64,000 nt of DNA from Weissella halotolerans DSM 20190 (GCF_000420365.1 NZ_ATUU01000004.1:1-64000), one strand, 5' to 3'; positions 7,229 through 15,553 are shown, counted from the first letter of the stretch. Numbers and translations: made by a program. The notes: generated by a model not told the origin, from the sequence alone.

Positions 7229-8515
7229 ATGATTTCGGCCAAACAGCCTAACCGACTACAAGAAATGGTTTTAGGTTTGCAACATGTTTTAGCTATGTAC
7301 TCTGGAGGCGTTTTAGTGCCTCTATTGATTGGAACGGCACTGCATTTTTCTGCCCAGCAGATGGCGGTCTTAATTTCAGCGGATATTTTTATGACCGGTA
7401 TTGGTACCTTGTTACAGCTGAAGACGACTCGGTTTACCGGGATTGGTCTGCCAGTGGTGTTGGGATCGGCTATTCAATCGGTGACGCCCCTGGTAAATAT
7501 TGGGAATACGTTGGGCATTGGTGCCATGTATGGTGCAACAATTGGTGCCGGAATTTTTGTTTTTTTAATTGCCGGGCTTTTTGCTAAGTTACGCGCTTAT
7601 TTTCCGCCCGTGGTTACCGGGTCTTTGATTACCATTATTGGGTTTGCCTTGATTCCAGTTGGGGTACAAAATATTGGCGGAGGCGATGTTAAGGCGTCAA
7701 CGTTTGGTAGTTTGACTAACTTGTGGATTGCCTTAGTGACGATTGTTGTTATTGTGGCCTTGTCAATTTGGGCTAAAGGATTTACTAAGGCGGTGGCCGT
7801 TTTAATTGGGATTATTGTCGGGACCATCTTTGCTGCTTGTTTGGGTGTGGTTTCATTGACGCCAGTAGTGGAGGCTTCTTGGTTTCAGTTTCCAAAACCT
7901 TTCTTAATGGGGGTGCCGGAATTTCATATATCAGCTATTATTACCATGTGTGTTGTCGCCATTACCTCGTTGATTGAATCGACTGGAGTTTATTTTGCCT
8001 TAGCTGACTTGACTGGTAAGCACTTAGATGAGCAGGATTTGGCCCGTGGCTACCGATCTGAAGGATTGGCTGTTATTTTATCTGGATTATTTAGCACTTT
8101 CCCGTATTCAACTTTTTCACAAAATGTTGGGGTAGTACGCTTGTCTGGAGTTAAGTCAAAACGACCAGTCTATTATGCAGCCTGCATGTTACTTTTGATT
8201 GGTTTATTGCCCAAAGTAGGTGCTTTGGCAACCATTATTCCTAGCTCGGTTCTAGGTGGGGCCATGCTGGTTTTGTTTGGTACGATTGGTATTCAAGGGG
8301 TGACCATTTTACACCAGGTTGACTTTACTAAGGATCGCAACTTAATGATTGCAGCTTTATCAATTGGTGCTGGAATTGGTGTCACGGTGTATCCACAAAT
8401 TTTTCAACATTTACCTAATTTAATCCGACTGGTGATTGAAAACGCCGTCGTGGTGACCTCAATTTTAGCGGTTACCTTAAATATTGTGTTACCAAAGACA
8501 AAGGAGGAGGAGTAA
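7229..8515 (+). CDS. Xanthine/uracil (NCS2) permease
   Basis: A 428-aa integral membrane nucleobase transporter with about 12-14 hydrophobic segments. Typical NCS2 features include the start QHVLAMYSGGVLVPLLIG, the NTGIG-like loop and the TFPYSTFSQNVGVV signature. The ATG at 7229 is chosen because GGAGG sits 7 nt upstream; an in-frame GTG just before it is possible. It overlaps almost directly with xpt and shares the guanine riboswitch, so xanthine is the likely substrate (PbuX-type). The symbol is left open. Confidence 0.93.
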   Translation: MISAKQPNRLQEMVLGLQHVLAMYSGGVLVPLLIGTALHFSAQQMAVLISADIFMTGIGTLLQLKTTRFTGIGLPVVLGSAIQSVTPLVNIGNTLGIGAMYGATIGAGIFVFLIAGLFAKLRAYFPPVVTGSLITIIGFALIPVGVQNIGGGDVKASTFGSLTNLWIALVTIVVIVALSIWAKGFTKAVAVLIGIIVGTIFAACLGVVSLTPVVEASWFQFPKPFLMGVPEFHISAIITMCVVAITSLIESTGVYFALADLTGKHLDEQDLARGYRSEGLAVILSGLFSTFPYSTFSQNVGVVRLSGVKSKRPVYYAACMLLLIGLLPKVGALATIIPSSVLGGAMLVLFGTIGIQGVTILHQVDFTKDRNLMIAALSIGAGIGVTVYPQIFQHLPNLIRLVIENAVVVTSILAVTLNIVLPKTKEEE

Positions 8516-8516
8516 G

Positions 8517-9095
8517 ATGCGGGAGTTAGAGGAACGGATTCGACGAGAAGGGCGTGTTTTAGGTACTGATGTTTTAAAGGTGGATAATTTTTTAAATCAT
8601 CAGGTTGATCCTAAACTAATGGTGGCCTTAGGACATGAATTTGCCATGCGCTTTGCTGATGCCGGGGTTACCAAGGTCTTGACTGTAGAATCATCTGGCA
8701 TTGCGCCGGCCGTCTTTACGGCCTTGGATTTGGATGTACCAATGGTCTTTGCTAGGAAGCGTAAATCCATAACGTTATCAGCTGACAATTATACAGCGGA
8801 TGTCTATTCCTTCACTAAACAAGAAACTAATCACATTATTGTCGATAAGCGCTTCATTCAGCCTAAGGATTCGGTTTTAATTATTGATGATTTTTTGGCT
8901 AATGGACAGGCGGCCCAAGGAATGATGGAGATTATCACTGCTGCCGGGGCGAACTTAGTTGGCGCAGGGATTGTTATTGAAAAAACCTTTCAAAAGGGTC
9001 GGCAACTGCTTAATGAAGCGAACGTCCGGGTTGAATCACTGGCTAGAATTGAAGATTTTGTGAATGGACAGGTTGTTTTTGCTAACGAAGACTAA
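8517..9095 (+). CDS. xpt: Xanthine phosphoribosyltransferase
   Basis: Joins xanthine with PRPP to make XMP in purine salvage. It has 192 aa, the usual length. The PRPP loop VLIIDDFLANGQA is near residue 125. The GGAGGAGGAG ribosome site is formed inside the last codons of the permease, and the ATG comes 1 nt after its stop, so the two genes are translationally coupled. The pair is the standard Firmicute xpt-pbuX set in reversed order. The operon is controlled by the upstream guanine riboswitch. Confidence 0.96.
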   Translation: MRELEERIRREGRVLGTDVLKVDNFLNHQVDPKLMVALGHEFAMRFADAGVTKVLTVESSGIAPAVFTALDLDVPMVFARKRKSITLSADNYTADVYSFTKQETNHIIVDKRFIQPKDSVLIIDDFLANGQAAQGMMEIITAAGANLVGAGIVIEKTFQKGRQLLNEANVRVESLARIEDFVNGQVVFANED

Positions 9096-9107
9096 TTAAT
9101 AAAAAGC

Positions 9108-9146
9108 AAAAAGCCGGGGTTGATTTTTAATCAACCCCGGCTTTTT
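9108..9146. terminator. Bidirectional terminator between xpt and tRNA-Cys
   Basis: A perfect 18-bp inverted repeat (9108-9125/9129-9146) with A-run and T-run sides. It ends the xpt operon and also the tRNA-Cys transcript on the other strand. Confidence 0.95.
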
Positions 9147-9149
9147 AGA

Positions 9150-9220
9150 AGGTGGTGACGGGAGTCGGACCCGCGATCACGGTTTTGCAGACCATTGCCT
9201 TACCACTTGGCTACACCACC
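9150..9220 (-). tRNA. tRNA-Cys(GCA)
   Basis: A 71-nt cloverleaf on the minus strand with acceptor GGTGGTG/CACCACC, discriminator T and anticodon GCA. It is divergent from the six-gene tRNA operon. Confidence 0.96.
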
Positions 9221-9303
9221 ACTATCACTAACCACACTATTATAAAGGAAAGCAGCTCGGGATGCAATTAAAAGCAAGGTAAAAGTAATTTGAATAAAAA
9301 GAC

Positions 9304-9332
9304 TTGCAATGTTGCTTGAGGCTATGTATAAT
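9304..9332 (+). promoter_or_regulatory. Promoter of the six-tRNA operon
   Basis: TTGCAA (9304-9309), a 17-nt spacer, and TATAAT (9327-9332), about 38 nt before tRNA-Val. Confidence 0.8.
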
Positions 9333-9369
9333 AACTCTTGTTGCTAAGACATTATTTAAGCAAGGTACT

Positions 9370-9442
9370 GGACGTTTAGCTCAGCTGGGAGAGCACCTGC
9401 CTTACAAGCAGGGGGTCACAGGTTCGATCCCTGTAACGTCCA
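9370..9442 (+). tRNA. tRNA-Val(TAC)
   Basis: 73 nt with acceptor GGACGTT/AACGTCC, discriminator A and anticodon TAC. First gene of the tRNA operon. Confidence 0.97.
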
Positions 9443-9444
9443 TT

Positions 9445-9518
9445 GGTCGCATGGTCTAGCTGGTTAGGACGCCTGCCTGTCACGCAGGAGATCACGGGTT
9501 CGAGCCCCGTTGTGACCG
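9445..9518 (+). tRNA. tRNA-Asp(GTC)
   Basis: 74 nt with acceptor GGTCGCA/TGTGACC (one wobble), discriminator G and anticodon GTC. Confidence 0.97.
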
Positions 9519-9529
9519 TTTTTCATTTT

Positions 9530-9602
9530 GGCGCGATAGCTCAGTTGGTAGAGCATACGATTGAAGCTCGTAGTGTCGACGGTTCGATTCCGCCTCGCGC
9601 CA
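9530..9602 (+). tRNA. tRNA-Phe(GAA)
   Basis: 73 nt with acceptor GGCGCGA/TCGCGCC, discriminator A and anticodon loop TTGAAGC (GAA). The T-stem GACGG/CCGCC has an A-C mismatch at the second pair (positions 50-64 in tRNA numbering), which is unusual. Confidence 0.95.
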
Positions 9603-9635
9603 TTGTTAATTCCAGTTTTAGACTGGGATTATGAT

Positions 9636-9706
9636 AGGGGTATAGTTTAATGGTAGAACAACGGTCTCCAAAACCGTCGGTGGGGGTTCGACTCCCTCTA
9701 CCCCTG
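9636..9706 (+). tRNA. tRNA-Trp(CCA)
   Basis: 71 nt with acceptor AGGGGTA/TACCCCT, discriminator G and anticodon CCA. Confidence 0.97.
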
Positions 9707-9723
9707 CTTGTTTAATTTTTCAT

Positions 9724-9798
9724 GGCGGATGTGGTGAAGTTGGTTAACACACCGGTTTGTGGTTCCGGCATGCGTGGGTTCGAGTCCCATCATCCGCC
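9724..9798 (+). tRNA. tRNA-His(GTG)
   Basis: 75 nt. It has the 8-bp acceptor GGCGGATG/CATCCGCC that includes the encoded extra G(-1) paired with C73, the identity mark of tRNA-His, and anticodon GTG. Confidence 0.96.
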
Positions 9799-9841
9799 CT
9801 TGAAACACTGTTTCATCGTTAGAGTACTTAAAATGAAGTAT

Positions 9842-9927
9842 GCCGTTGTGGCGGAACTGGTAGACGCGCTGGACTCAAAATCCAGTTCCCTTTATCGGGA
9901 GTGTGGGTTCGATTCCCACCGACGGCA
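9842..9927 (+). tRNA. tRNA-Leu(CAA)
   Basis: 86 nt with a long variable arm (class II), acceptor GCCGTTG/CGACGGC, anticodon CAA and discriminator A. Last gene of the operon. Confidence 0.97.
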
Positions 9928-9933
9928 TATTTT

Positions 9934-9974
9934 AAGGTTAATTAGGGTGGTTGCCACCCTAATTAACCTTTTTC
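9934..9974 (+). terminator. Terminator of the tRNA operon
   Basis: A 17-bp perfect stem, AAGGTTAATTAGGGTGG (9934-9950) with its complement (9954-9970), a 3-nt loop and a T tail. Confidence 0.93.
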
Positions 9975-10076
9975 ATTTATTCAAAAAAGGATTGCTTATT
10001 AGAAATGAAGCTTGTAAATTAAGAGCAAGTGGATAGGTGCAAAACGGTTGCGTGCCGTGTAAATTTAGAAAAGAGA

Positions 10077-10835
10077 ATGCTTGTGAGGGATCAAAATTTA
10101 GTAATTGATACTGCCCTTTTAGCTGGCCGCATTATGATTGAAGGTGGCTCTGAGATTTATCGAGTCGAGGATACGATGCGGCGCATTGTTAAGACGGCAA
10201 CCGGTGAAGATTGTCAAATTTTTGCCACCATTACGGGGGTCTTGATTACCCTCAATGGGGCCGATGTCACCCGTTTTAGTCAGATTAATAAGCGGGGCAT
10301 TGATATGGAAAAGATTAATTTAGTGAATCGCTTTTCGCGCTCCTTTCAAGCGCAAGAATTAACCTTGCTTGAACTCAGGCGGCAATTAAGCCATCTTGAC
10401 CGGAATCTGCCCAACTTTCCTTTGTGGTTACGTATCTTGGGAGCAGGACTGCAGGGTATGTTTTTAATGATTATCTTTACGCAAACTCATGACTGGGTTG
10501 ATATGCCCTTAACCTTTATAGCCAGTGCAATCGGATATACAGTAGCTGAACTCTTGGGCCGGGTATCACGAATCAGAATCGCTCAGGAGTTTACAGCCTC
10601 ATTAACATTAGCCCTGGTGACGGTGCTTGGGGTGCGAATGGGGTTAGGGAGTAACATTAATAACGTCTTAATCGGAGCAGTGATGCCATTGGTGCCAGGA
10701 TTGCCGCTTACCAATGCTTTGCGAGACTTGATTGAAGGCAATCTAATTGCAGGTACGGAACGGGCTTTTGAGGCGATGGTCATTATGTGTTCGATTGCGG
10801 CGGCGATAGCCTTTGTTTTAAGTCTGAAGCTATGA
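10077..10835 (+). CDS. Threonine/serine exporter, N-terminal half (YjjP/DUF1212 type)
   Basis: A 252-aa protein with a soluble N-terminal segment (ALLAGRIMIEGGSEIYRVEDTM is the typical family start) and about five membrane helices after residue 115. This is the first half of the ThrE family, which exports threonine and serine; here ThrE is split into two genes, as in E. coli yjjP-yjjB. The start is uncertain. ATG 10077 has a GAAAAGAGA ribosome site and fits family length, GTG 10083 is next, and ATG 10029 would add 16 residues. The partner gene starts 13 nt after the stop. Confidence 0.85.
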   Translation: MLVRDQNLVIDTALLAGRIMIEGGSEIYRVEDTMRRIVKTATGEDCQIFATITGVLITLNGADVTRFSQINKRGIDMEKINLVNRFSRSFQAQELTLLELRRQLSHLDRNLPNFPLWLRILGAGLQGMFLMIIFTQTHDWVDMPLTFIASAIGYTVAELLGRVSRIRIAQEFTASLTLALVTVLGVRMGLGSNINNVLIGAVMPLVPGLPLTNALRDLIEGNLIAGTERAFEAMVIMCSIAAAIAFVLSLKL

Positions 10836-10848
10836 AGGGGTGACTAAC

Positions 10849-11316
10849 ATGAATATTATCATACAAGTTGTCTTTAGTTATTTAGCTACCGTAGCCTTTG
10901 GCCTGTTTATCAACGTGCCCCGAAATGCCTTAAATTTAGCTGGCCTATCAGGAATGTTAGGTTGGATGACGTACTGGTTAATTATGAAGGCGGGAATTGA
11001 TAGTATTTTTGCAAATTTTGCCGCTGGTTTAGTAGTTGGTTTACTGGGCTTAATATTCTCACAGATTAAGCATATGCCAGTGACCATTTTTAATATTCCC
11101 GGTTTAGTACCTTTGGTGCCGGGGGCATCAGCCTATCAAGCGTTAACGCTGTTGTTAGATGGGCGGACCGTGCTAGGCTTGGATAAGCTTTTTGATGTGG
11201 TAATTATATCTGGGGCCATTGCGATTGGCTATGTTTGTTCACAGTTGATTTCTGAAATGTATTTTCATTACCGTCGTTATCACCGTTTTGTATTTAAACG
11301 GACGGATAAATCTTAA
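10849..11316 (+). CDS. Threonine/serine exporter, C-terminal half (YjjB/DUF3815 type)
   Basis: A 155-aa membrane protein with about five helices. It includes NVPRNALNLAGLSGMLGW and FNIPGLVPLVPGASAYQAL, which are characteristic of the second half of ThrE. AAGGGG at 10835-10840 places the start at ATG 10849 rather than the in-frame GTG at 10840. It should form one transporter with the upstream product in the cytoplasmic membrane. Confidence 0.85.
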   Translation: MNIIIQVVFSYLATVAFGLFINVPRNALNLAGLSGMLGWMTYWLIMKAGIDSIFANFAAGLVVGLLGLIFSQIKHMPVTIFNIPGLVPLVPGASAYQALTLLLDGRTVLGLDKLFDVVIISGAIAIGYVCSQLISEMYFHYRRYHRFVFKRTDKS

Positions 11317-11384
11317 GACTAGCTTGATGTAAATTTGTTAGGTTAGCTATAGATAAGAAATAACTCATGAGAAGGGGGCAAGTA

Positions 11385-12158
11385 ATGAAAGATCAACCAA
11401 CGCGGCAGGCACGGCGTCATGCTCGTGTACGGGCGCAACGGGAGCGAAAGAAAGTGCTCCTTCCCTTAGGAACTGTGTTAGTAGTGATTATGTTAGCAGT
11501 ATTAGTGGTACAACCGAACTTAAAGACGGCTAGTTTACATCATACTAAGGCTGAAAGTGAGTCCGTTAAAGTTGTCACGTCAGAAAAGACAAAGTCGAGT
11601 CAACCAAAAGACCATGCAAAAAAGCACTCGGAGAAAGCTAAACAAACTCAACCGGCTTTGTGGAATGAAGAGAAGGATGCGCAATTGAATAGTTACATCC
11701 AACGTTGGCAGCTAGCCATGGGGCAACATTATCAACGTTATTACCCAGAGAGCGGGGCTGGTCGTTTGAATTTTTATGGTGTTTCTTATCCAGACGACTT
11801 TGCTAAGCAGGCGATTAACGTCTCTGGACGTTCTTTGTCCGTCGATACATCTAAAAATGGTAGAGGGGCAGCTGATTTTAATGTGGTGGCCATTTATTCT
11901 GATATTCAACAGGCACAAATGAATGGTCATTTATACTTGTTTGGTTTTGAAGACGAACAACCACATGTCTTAATTACGCAACAAAATCAGGGGATGCCGG
12001 ATGGTAAGGTTCATTTTACCGATACGGCAAATCAAGACTTAGCTGATAATTTTCGGCGGATTGTTGGTAGTCAAGCAGATAGTGAAGATCCAGAGGCAAC
12101 AGTCCCTAGTCAATCTTCACAAATTCAGGTAAACCCTGGTCAGCAAATTGCAGTTTAG
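11385..12158 (+). CDS. Membrane-anchored DUF4767-like protein
   Basis: A 257-aa protein. A very basic N-terminus (residues 1-25) is followed by one membrane segment (about 26-45, VLLPLGTVLVVIMLAVLVV), a Lys/Ser/Glu-rich linker, and an outside domain starting WNEEKDAQLNSYIQRW with YGVSYPDDF. That domain matches my memory of DUF4767, found in secreted lipoprotein-like proteins of Lactobacillales with no known function. There is no lipobox, so it is anchored by the helix. The ATG at 11385 is preceded by AGAAGGGGG. Confidence 0.7.
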   Translation: MKDQPTRQARRHARVRAQRERKKVLLPLGTVLVVIMLAVLVVQPNLKTASLHHTKAESESVKVVTSEKTKSSQPKDHAKKHSEKAKQTQPALWNEEKDAQLNSYIQRWQLAMGQHYQRYYPESGAGRLNFYGVSYPDDFAKQAINVSGRSLSVDTSKNGRGAADFNVVAIYSDIQQAQMNGHLYLFGFEDEQPHVLITQQNQGMPDGKVHFTDTANQDLADNFRRIVGSQADSEDPEATVPSQSSQIQVNPGQQIAV

Positions 12159-12304
12159 TTAATCTAGTCGGATGACGTCCAGACCATTATCATCCATTGG
12201 CCATTTTAAGAGATGTTATAAGTATGTTTTGTGAAAGGTTAACCGTTACTTTAAACGATTTACTAGGATAAAAATATGCTGAAAATAATAAAAAACTCCA
12301 CATT

Positions 12305-12340
12305 TTTATTGTTTCTTTAAGATATAGGCCTTACTATAAG
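12305..12340 (+). promoter_or_regulatory. Promoter of sRNA A with 11-bp phased half-sites
   Basis: TTTATT (12305-12310), 5 nt, TTTAAG (12316-12321), 13 nt, then -10 TATAAG (12335-12340). The same arrangement precedes sRNA B. Direct repeats of this spacing are typical of OmpR-family response regulators; the streptococcal CiaR box is TTTAAG-N5-TTTAAG. Which regulator binds here is unknown. Confidence 0.6.
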
Positions 12341-12345
12341 AATTG

Positions 12346-12527
12346 TCAGGAGGGTAGGTCTCTCCTGATATCCCATATAGCAACATACACTACTCATATT
12401 ACGCAGTTTTCCCAACTGCGAACCTACTCCAATTTCAGCTTTTCCCAATAGCTGGAAATAGATCGACACATTTTCCCAAGTGTGTCTTGATCCGAAAAAG
12501 CTCTGGTCTCCCAACCAGGGCTTTTTT
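12346..12527 (+). ncRNA. sRNA A: multi-hairpin RNA with repeated UCCC loops
   Basis: Transcription from the promoter above would start at the first hairpin (TCAGGAG/CTCCTGA, 12346-12368). Four more hairpins follow, and every one has CCC in its loop: CGCAGTT-ttccc-AACTGCG (12402-12420); CAGCT-tttcccaat-AGCTG (12436-12454); GACACA-ttttcccaag-TGTGTC (12465-12486); and the terminator with loop tctcccaa (12495-12527). Single strands between them carry ATCCCAT and CCTACTCC. Such loops can pair with purine-rich Shine-Dalgarno sites, as in Listeria LhrC and staphylococcal Rsa RNAs. No ORF is present. The class assignment is inferred. Confidence 0.7.
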
Positions 12528-12539
12528 GTTGCACTAATT

Positions 12540-12590
12540 TGAAACCGCTTACCGAAAACGCTTTCAAATGGATAAAAAATAAGTTATACT
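12540..12590 (+). promoter_or_regulatory. gntP promoter with two cre (CcpA) sites
   Basis: Two near-consensus catabolite elements lie side by side: TGAAACCGCTTACC (12540-12553) and the reverse complement of TGAAAGCGTTTTCG (12553-12566). The second covers the presumed -35 region of a promoter whose -10 is TATACT (12585-12590). This arrangement predicts repression of gluconate uptake by CcpA when glucose is present. Confidence 0.75.
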
Positions 12591-12631
12591 AATTCAGGTA
12601 GTTAATTATTAATTTTTTCGAGGAGAACCTT

Positions 12632-13987
12632 ATGCAATCGTTATTAGTATTATTTTTGGGAATTGCACTACTGCTATTCTTAATTATCAAGGTTAAATTG
12701 AATACATTTATCGCTTTAATTTTCACATCAGTGGCAGTTGGCCTGGGCCTAGGAATGAATTTTGCTCAAATTCCGGTTTCCATTCAAGAGGGAATTGGCG
12801 GTTCGCTGGGTGAGTTGGCCATTGTCTTTGGTTTTGGAGCTATGCTAGGACGCTTAGTATCGGATTCTGGTGGTGCTTATCGGATTGCGCATACCCTGAT
12901 TAATTTGTTTGGTAAGCGTTTTGTGCAAGCAGCCGTGATGGTAGCCGCCTTTATTTTGGGAATTGCTTTATTCTTTGAAGTTGGCATGGTCATCTTGATT
13001 CCAATCGTCTTTGCAATTGCGCTTGAAGTTAATGTGCCCCTACTATACCTAGGGATTCCAATGGCTGCTGCGCTGTCTGTGACCCATGGTTTCTTACCTC
13101 CCCACCCTGCACCAACTGCAATTGCGGGTGTCTTAGGAGCTAATCCCGGTCATGTTTTGATGTATGGATTGATTGTGGCTATACCGGCTGCAATTATTGC
13201 TGGTCCGGTCTTTACGAAGTTGGCCCAAAAATTTGCGCCTGATGCATTCGTTGTTAAAAAGAAGCTCAGTGCCTTTGGTGAGGTTAAGACATTCAAGCTT
13301 GATGAAACGCCATCCTTTGGTCTTTCCATGTTAACCAGTTTATTCCCAGTCATCTTAATGGGGATTACAACGCTTTATACGGTCTTTACGAACAATGGAG
13401 AGCCATTTAAAAAGCCCCAGGGATTGGATGCCTTTATTACGATGATTGGTAATCCTGTTGGTGCTATGATTATTTCCTTGCTCTTTGCCTTATGGTCCAT
13501 GGGTTGGTTGCAACACAAGTCGACCAAGCAAATTGCAACGACGATTGAAGAGTCAGTTAAGTCGATTGCGATGCTTTTGCTCATCATTGGTGGTGGGGCC
13601 GCCTTTAAGCAAATTTTGATTGATGGTGGTATTTCACAAGAAATTTCGCAAATATTTGCGCATTCTTCACTTTCACCACTTATCTTGGCTTGGGTGATTA
13701 CCGTTATTTTGCGGGTGGCCTTGGGTTCAGCTACGGTAGCAGCCTTGACGGCAGCTGGCTTAGTGCAGCCTTTAATGGCGGCTGCCGGTGTCAATCCGGC
13801 GTTGATGGTTTTGGTAATCGGAGCTGGTTCCTTAGCTGCATCACATGTTAACGATGCTGGTTTCTGGATGTTTAAGGAATACTTTGACTTAGATGTTAAG
13901 CAAACCTTGATGATCTGGACGGTGTTAGAGACAATTATCGCCATTGTTGGTTTGTTAATGGTCTTACTCTTAAACATGTTTATCTAG
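12632..13987 (+). CDS. gntP: Gluconate:H+ symporter, GntP family
   Basis: A 451-aa polytopic membrane protein of the GntP family that imports gluconate. About 12-14 hydrophobic segments are visible. Family signatures are FGFGAMLGRLVSDSGGAYRIA (about residues 69-88), HGFLPPHPAPTAIAGVLGAN (about 151-170) and ASHVNDAGFWMFKEYF near the C-terminus. The ATG at 12632 follows CGAGGAG. With zwf and gnd in the same window it feeds the pentose phosphate/phosphoketolase route; the kinase needed to phosphorylate gluconate is not intact here. Two cre sites lie at its promoter. Confidence 0.92.
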   Translation: MQSLLVLFLGIALLLFLIIKVKLNTFIALIFTSVAVGLGLGMNFAQIPVSIQEGIGGSLGELAIVFGFGAMLGRLVSDSGGAYRIAHTLINLFGKRFVQAAVMVAAFILGIALFFEVGMVILIPIVFAIALEVNVPLLYLGIPMAAALSVTHGFLPPHPAPTAIAGVLGANPGHVLMYGLIVAIPAAIIAGPVFTKLAQKFAPDAFVVKKKLSAFGEVKTFKLDETPSFGLSMLTSLFPVILMGITTLYTVFTNNGEPFKKPQGLDAFITMIGNPVGAMIISLLFALWSMGWLQHKSTKQIATTIEESVKSIAMLLLIIGGGAAFKQILIDGGISQEISQIFAHSSLSPLILAWVITVILRVALGSATVAALTAAGLVQPLMAAAGVNPALMVLVIGAGSLAASHVNDAGFWMFKEYFDLDVKQTLMIWTVLETIIAIVGLLMVLLLNMFI

Positions 13988-14000
13988 TTAGTAGCAAATG

Positions 14001-14035
14001 AAAAGCACTTCACGATTTGGTGAGGTGCTTTTTTG
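14001..14035 (+). terminator. gntP terminator
   Basis: AAAAGCACTTCAC pairs with GTGAGGTGCTTTT and runs into T6. Confidence 0.9.
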
Positions 14036-14061
14036 ATAGCCTGGTGGCTAAGCGTTACAAT
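14033..14061 (+). promoter_or_regulatory. Promoter of the NADH oxidase/peroxidase gene
   Basis: TTGATA (14033-14038), a 17-nt spacer, and TACAAT (14056-14061). A leader of about 75 nt follows, with an AGGGTG/CACCCT hairpin. Confidence 0.6.
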
Positions 14062-14142
14062 TAAGAGGGTGCTAATGATGAAGGAAAAGTCAAACACCCT
14101 GGGATGGTAGAAAGTGCTTTTTAACCGAGGAGGTAGTGAAAG

Positions 14143-15516
14143 ATGCGTTATGTCATTGTAGGTGCATCACATGGTGGCCACGAGGCGGCCTTAGAACTCT
14201 TAACCCAGGATCCAACAGCAGAAGTCACCATATTTGAGCAGGATGAATTTGTATCCTTTATGTCCTGTGGAATGGAACTTTATTTAACGAATCAAGTAAA
14301 AGATCCTAACACAATTCGTAACTTTAAACCTGAGGATATAACCGTGCTCGGAGGACATGTAGAAAACAATGCCCAGGTCAGGGCAATTAATGATGACCAA
14401 CATGAGGTAACGGTCTTTCATACCAAGACTCATGAAGAAGAACAGGTCCCTTATGATAAATTAATTATTAGTTCTGGGGTAACGCCAGCTCGACTGCCAG
14501 TCCCAGGAGCTGAATTAGGCAATATTTATTTGATGCGCGGTTACGATTGGGCAAGAAAATTAAAGGCTAAGTTGACTGATCCAACAGTGAAAGAGGTGAC
14601 CATTGTTGGGGCCGGGTACATTGGCATTGAAGCGGTAGAAAGCTTTCTTCAAGCGGGGAAGAAGGTAACCTTAATTGATACCTTGCCTAGGGTGTTAGCT
14701 GCTTATTTGAATCAGCCAATGACCGATTTAATTACGAAACGTTTGGTTGAGCATGGGGTCGCCATTCATACAGGTGAATTTGTGCAGGCTTATCAAGGTT
14801 CAAAAGGCCAGGTTAAGCAGGTACGAACTGACCAAGGCACTTATGAAACGGACTTGGTAGTGGAAGCCATCGGTGTTAAACCAAGTACTGAATGGTTGGC
14901 AGGTCAGGTGGCCTTAGATAAACGGGGATGGATTAAAACAGATCCTTACTTGCAAACTAATTTGCCAGATGTTTACGCAATTGGTGATGCCATCTTACCT
15001 TATTCGATTCCAGCTGGTCAGCCTATGCCAATTGCTTTGGCTACCACTGCACGTAGGGAAGCTCAATATGTTGTGCAGACGATGAACGGTTTAGCTAACA
15101 AACGACCCTTTAAAGGGGTGGTGGGAACTTCAGCCTTGTCAATTTTAAATTATCAGTTTGCGACGGCTGGCTTGAATGAAGTTACAGCCCAGCGGGCAGG
15201 CCTTGCAGTAGAGATAAGTAACTATGTGGATCAACGACGGCCCTATTATGTCAGTTCAGCGGCTGGTAACGGTCAAGTAATGGTCAACCTTGTTTACGCA
15301 CCAATTGAGCACACTCTTTTAGGGGGAGCGGTATTGGCAGACCAGTACGATGTGACCCAGTTAGGTAGTGTCTTGTCCCTGGCCATTAGCCAACGGATGA
15401 CAATCGAAGATCTAGCTGAAGCAGACTTCTTCTTCCAACCTGGTTTTGATCGCCAGTGGAATGTACTTAATTTAGCTGCCCAGCATGCGTTAGGCTATGG
15501 TGACTTTACCCGCTAA
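14143..15516 (+). CDS. NADH oxidase / NADH peroxidase family flavoprotein
   Basis: A 457-aa FAD- and NADH-binding disulfide-reductase-type enzyme. His10 (in GASHGGHEA, residues 7-15) and the single redox cysteine Cys42 (SFMSCGM) sit exactly where NADH peroxidase and NADH oxidase have them; this cysteine cycles through a sulfenic acid. The NADH site GAGYIG is near residue 156 and the second FAD motif YAIGDA near 276. It reduces either O2 to water (Nox) or H2O2 to water (Npr); sequence alone does not decide. It regenerates NAD in aerobic heterofermentation. The ATG at 14143 has a GAGGAGG ribosome site. It is a single-gene unit. Confidence 0.92.
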   Translation: MRYVIVGASHGGHEAALELLTQDPTAEVTIFEQDEFVSFMSCGMELYLTNQVKDPNTIRNFKPEDITVLGGHVENNAQVRAINDDQHEVTVFHTKTHEEEQVPYDKLIISSGVTPARLPVPGAELGNIYLMRGYDWARKLKAKLTDPTVKEVTIVGAGYIGIEAVESFLQAGKKVTLIDTLPRVLAAYLNQPMTDLITKRLVEHGVAIHTGEFVQAYQGSKGQVKQVRTDQGTYETDLVVEAIGVKPSTEWLAGQVALDKRGWIKTDPYLQTNLPDVYAIGDAILPYSIPAGQPMPIALATTARREAQYVVQTMNGLANKRPFKGVVGTSALSILNYQFATAGLNEVTAQRAGLAVEISNYVDQRRPYYVSSAAGNGQVMVNLVYAPIEHTLLGGAVLADQYDVTQLGSVLSLAISQRMTIEDLAEADFFFQPGFDRQWNVLNLAAQHALGYGDFTR

Positions 15517-15553
15517 TGCTAAAAGGGCTAGTTTAAGTTTCGTTTACTGTAAT

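Noticed and set aside
9443-10036. Plus-strand ORFs running through the tRNA cluster
   Set aside because: They are open by chance across tRNA genes; the cloverleaf genes account for the sequence.
13375-13977. 200-aa minus-strand ORF inside gntP
   Set aside because: It is the shadow frame of a clearly coding membrane protein gene; its composition is typical of antisense reading.
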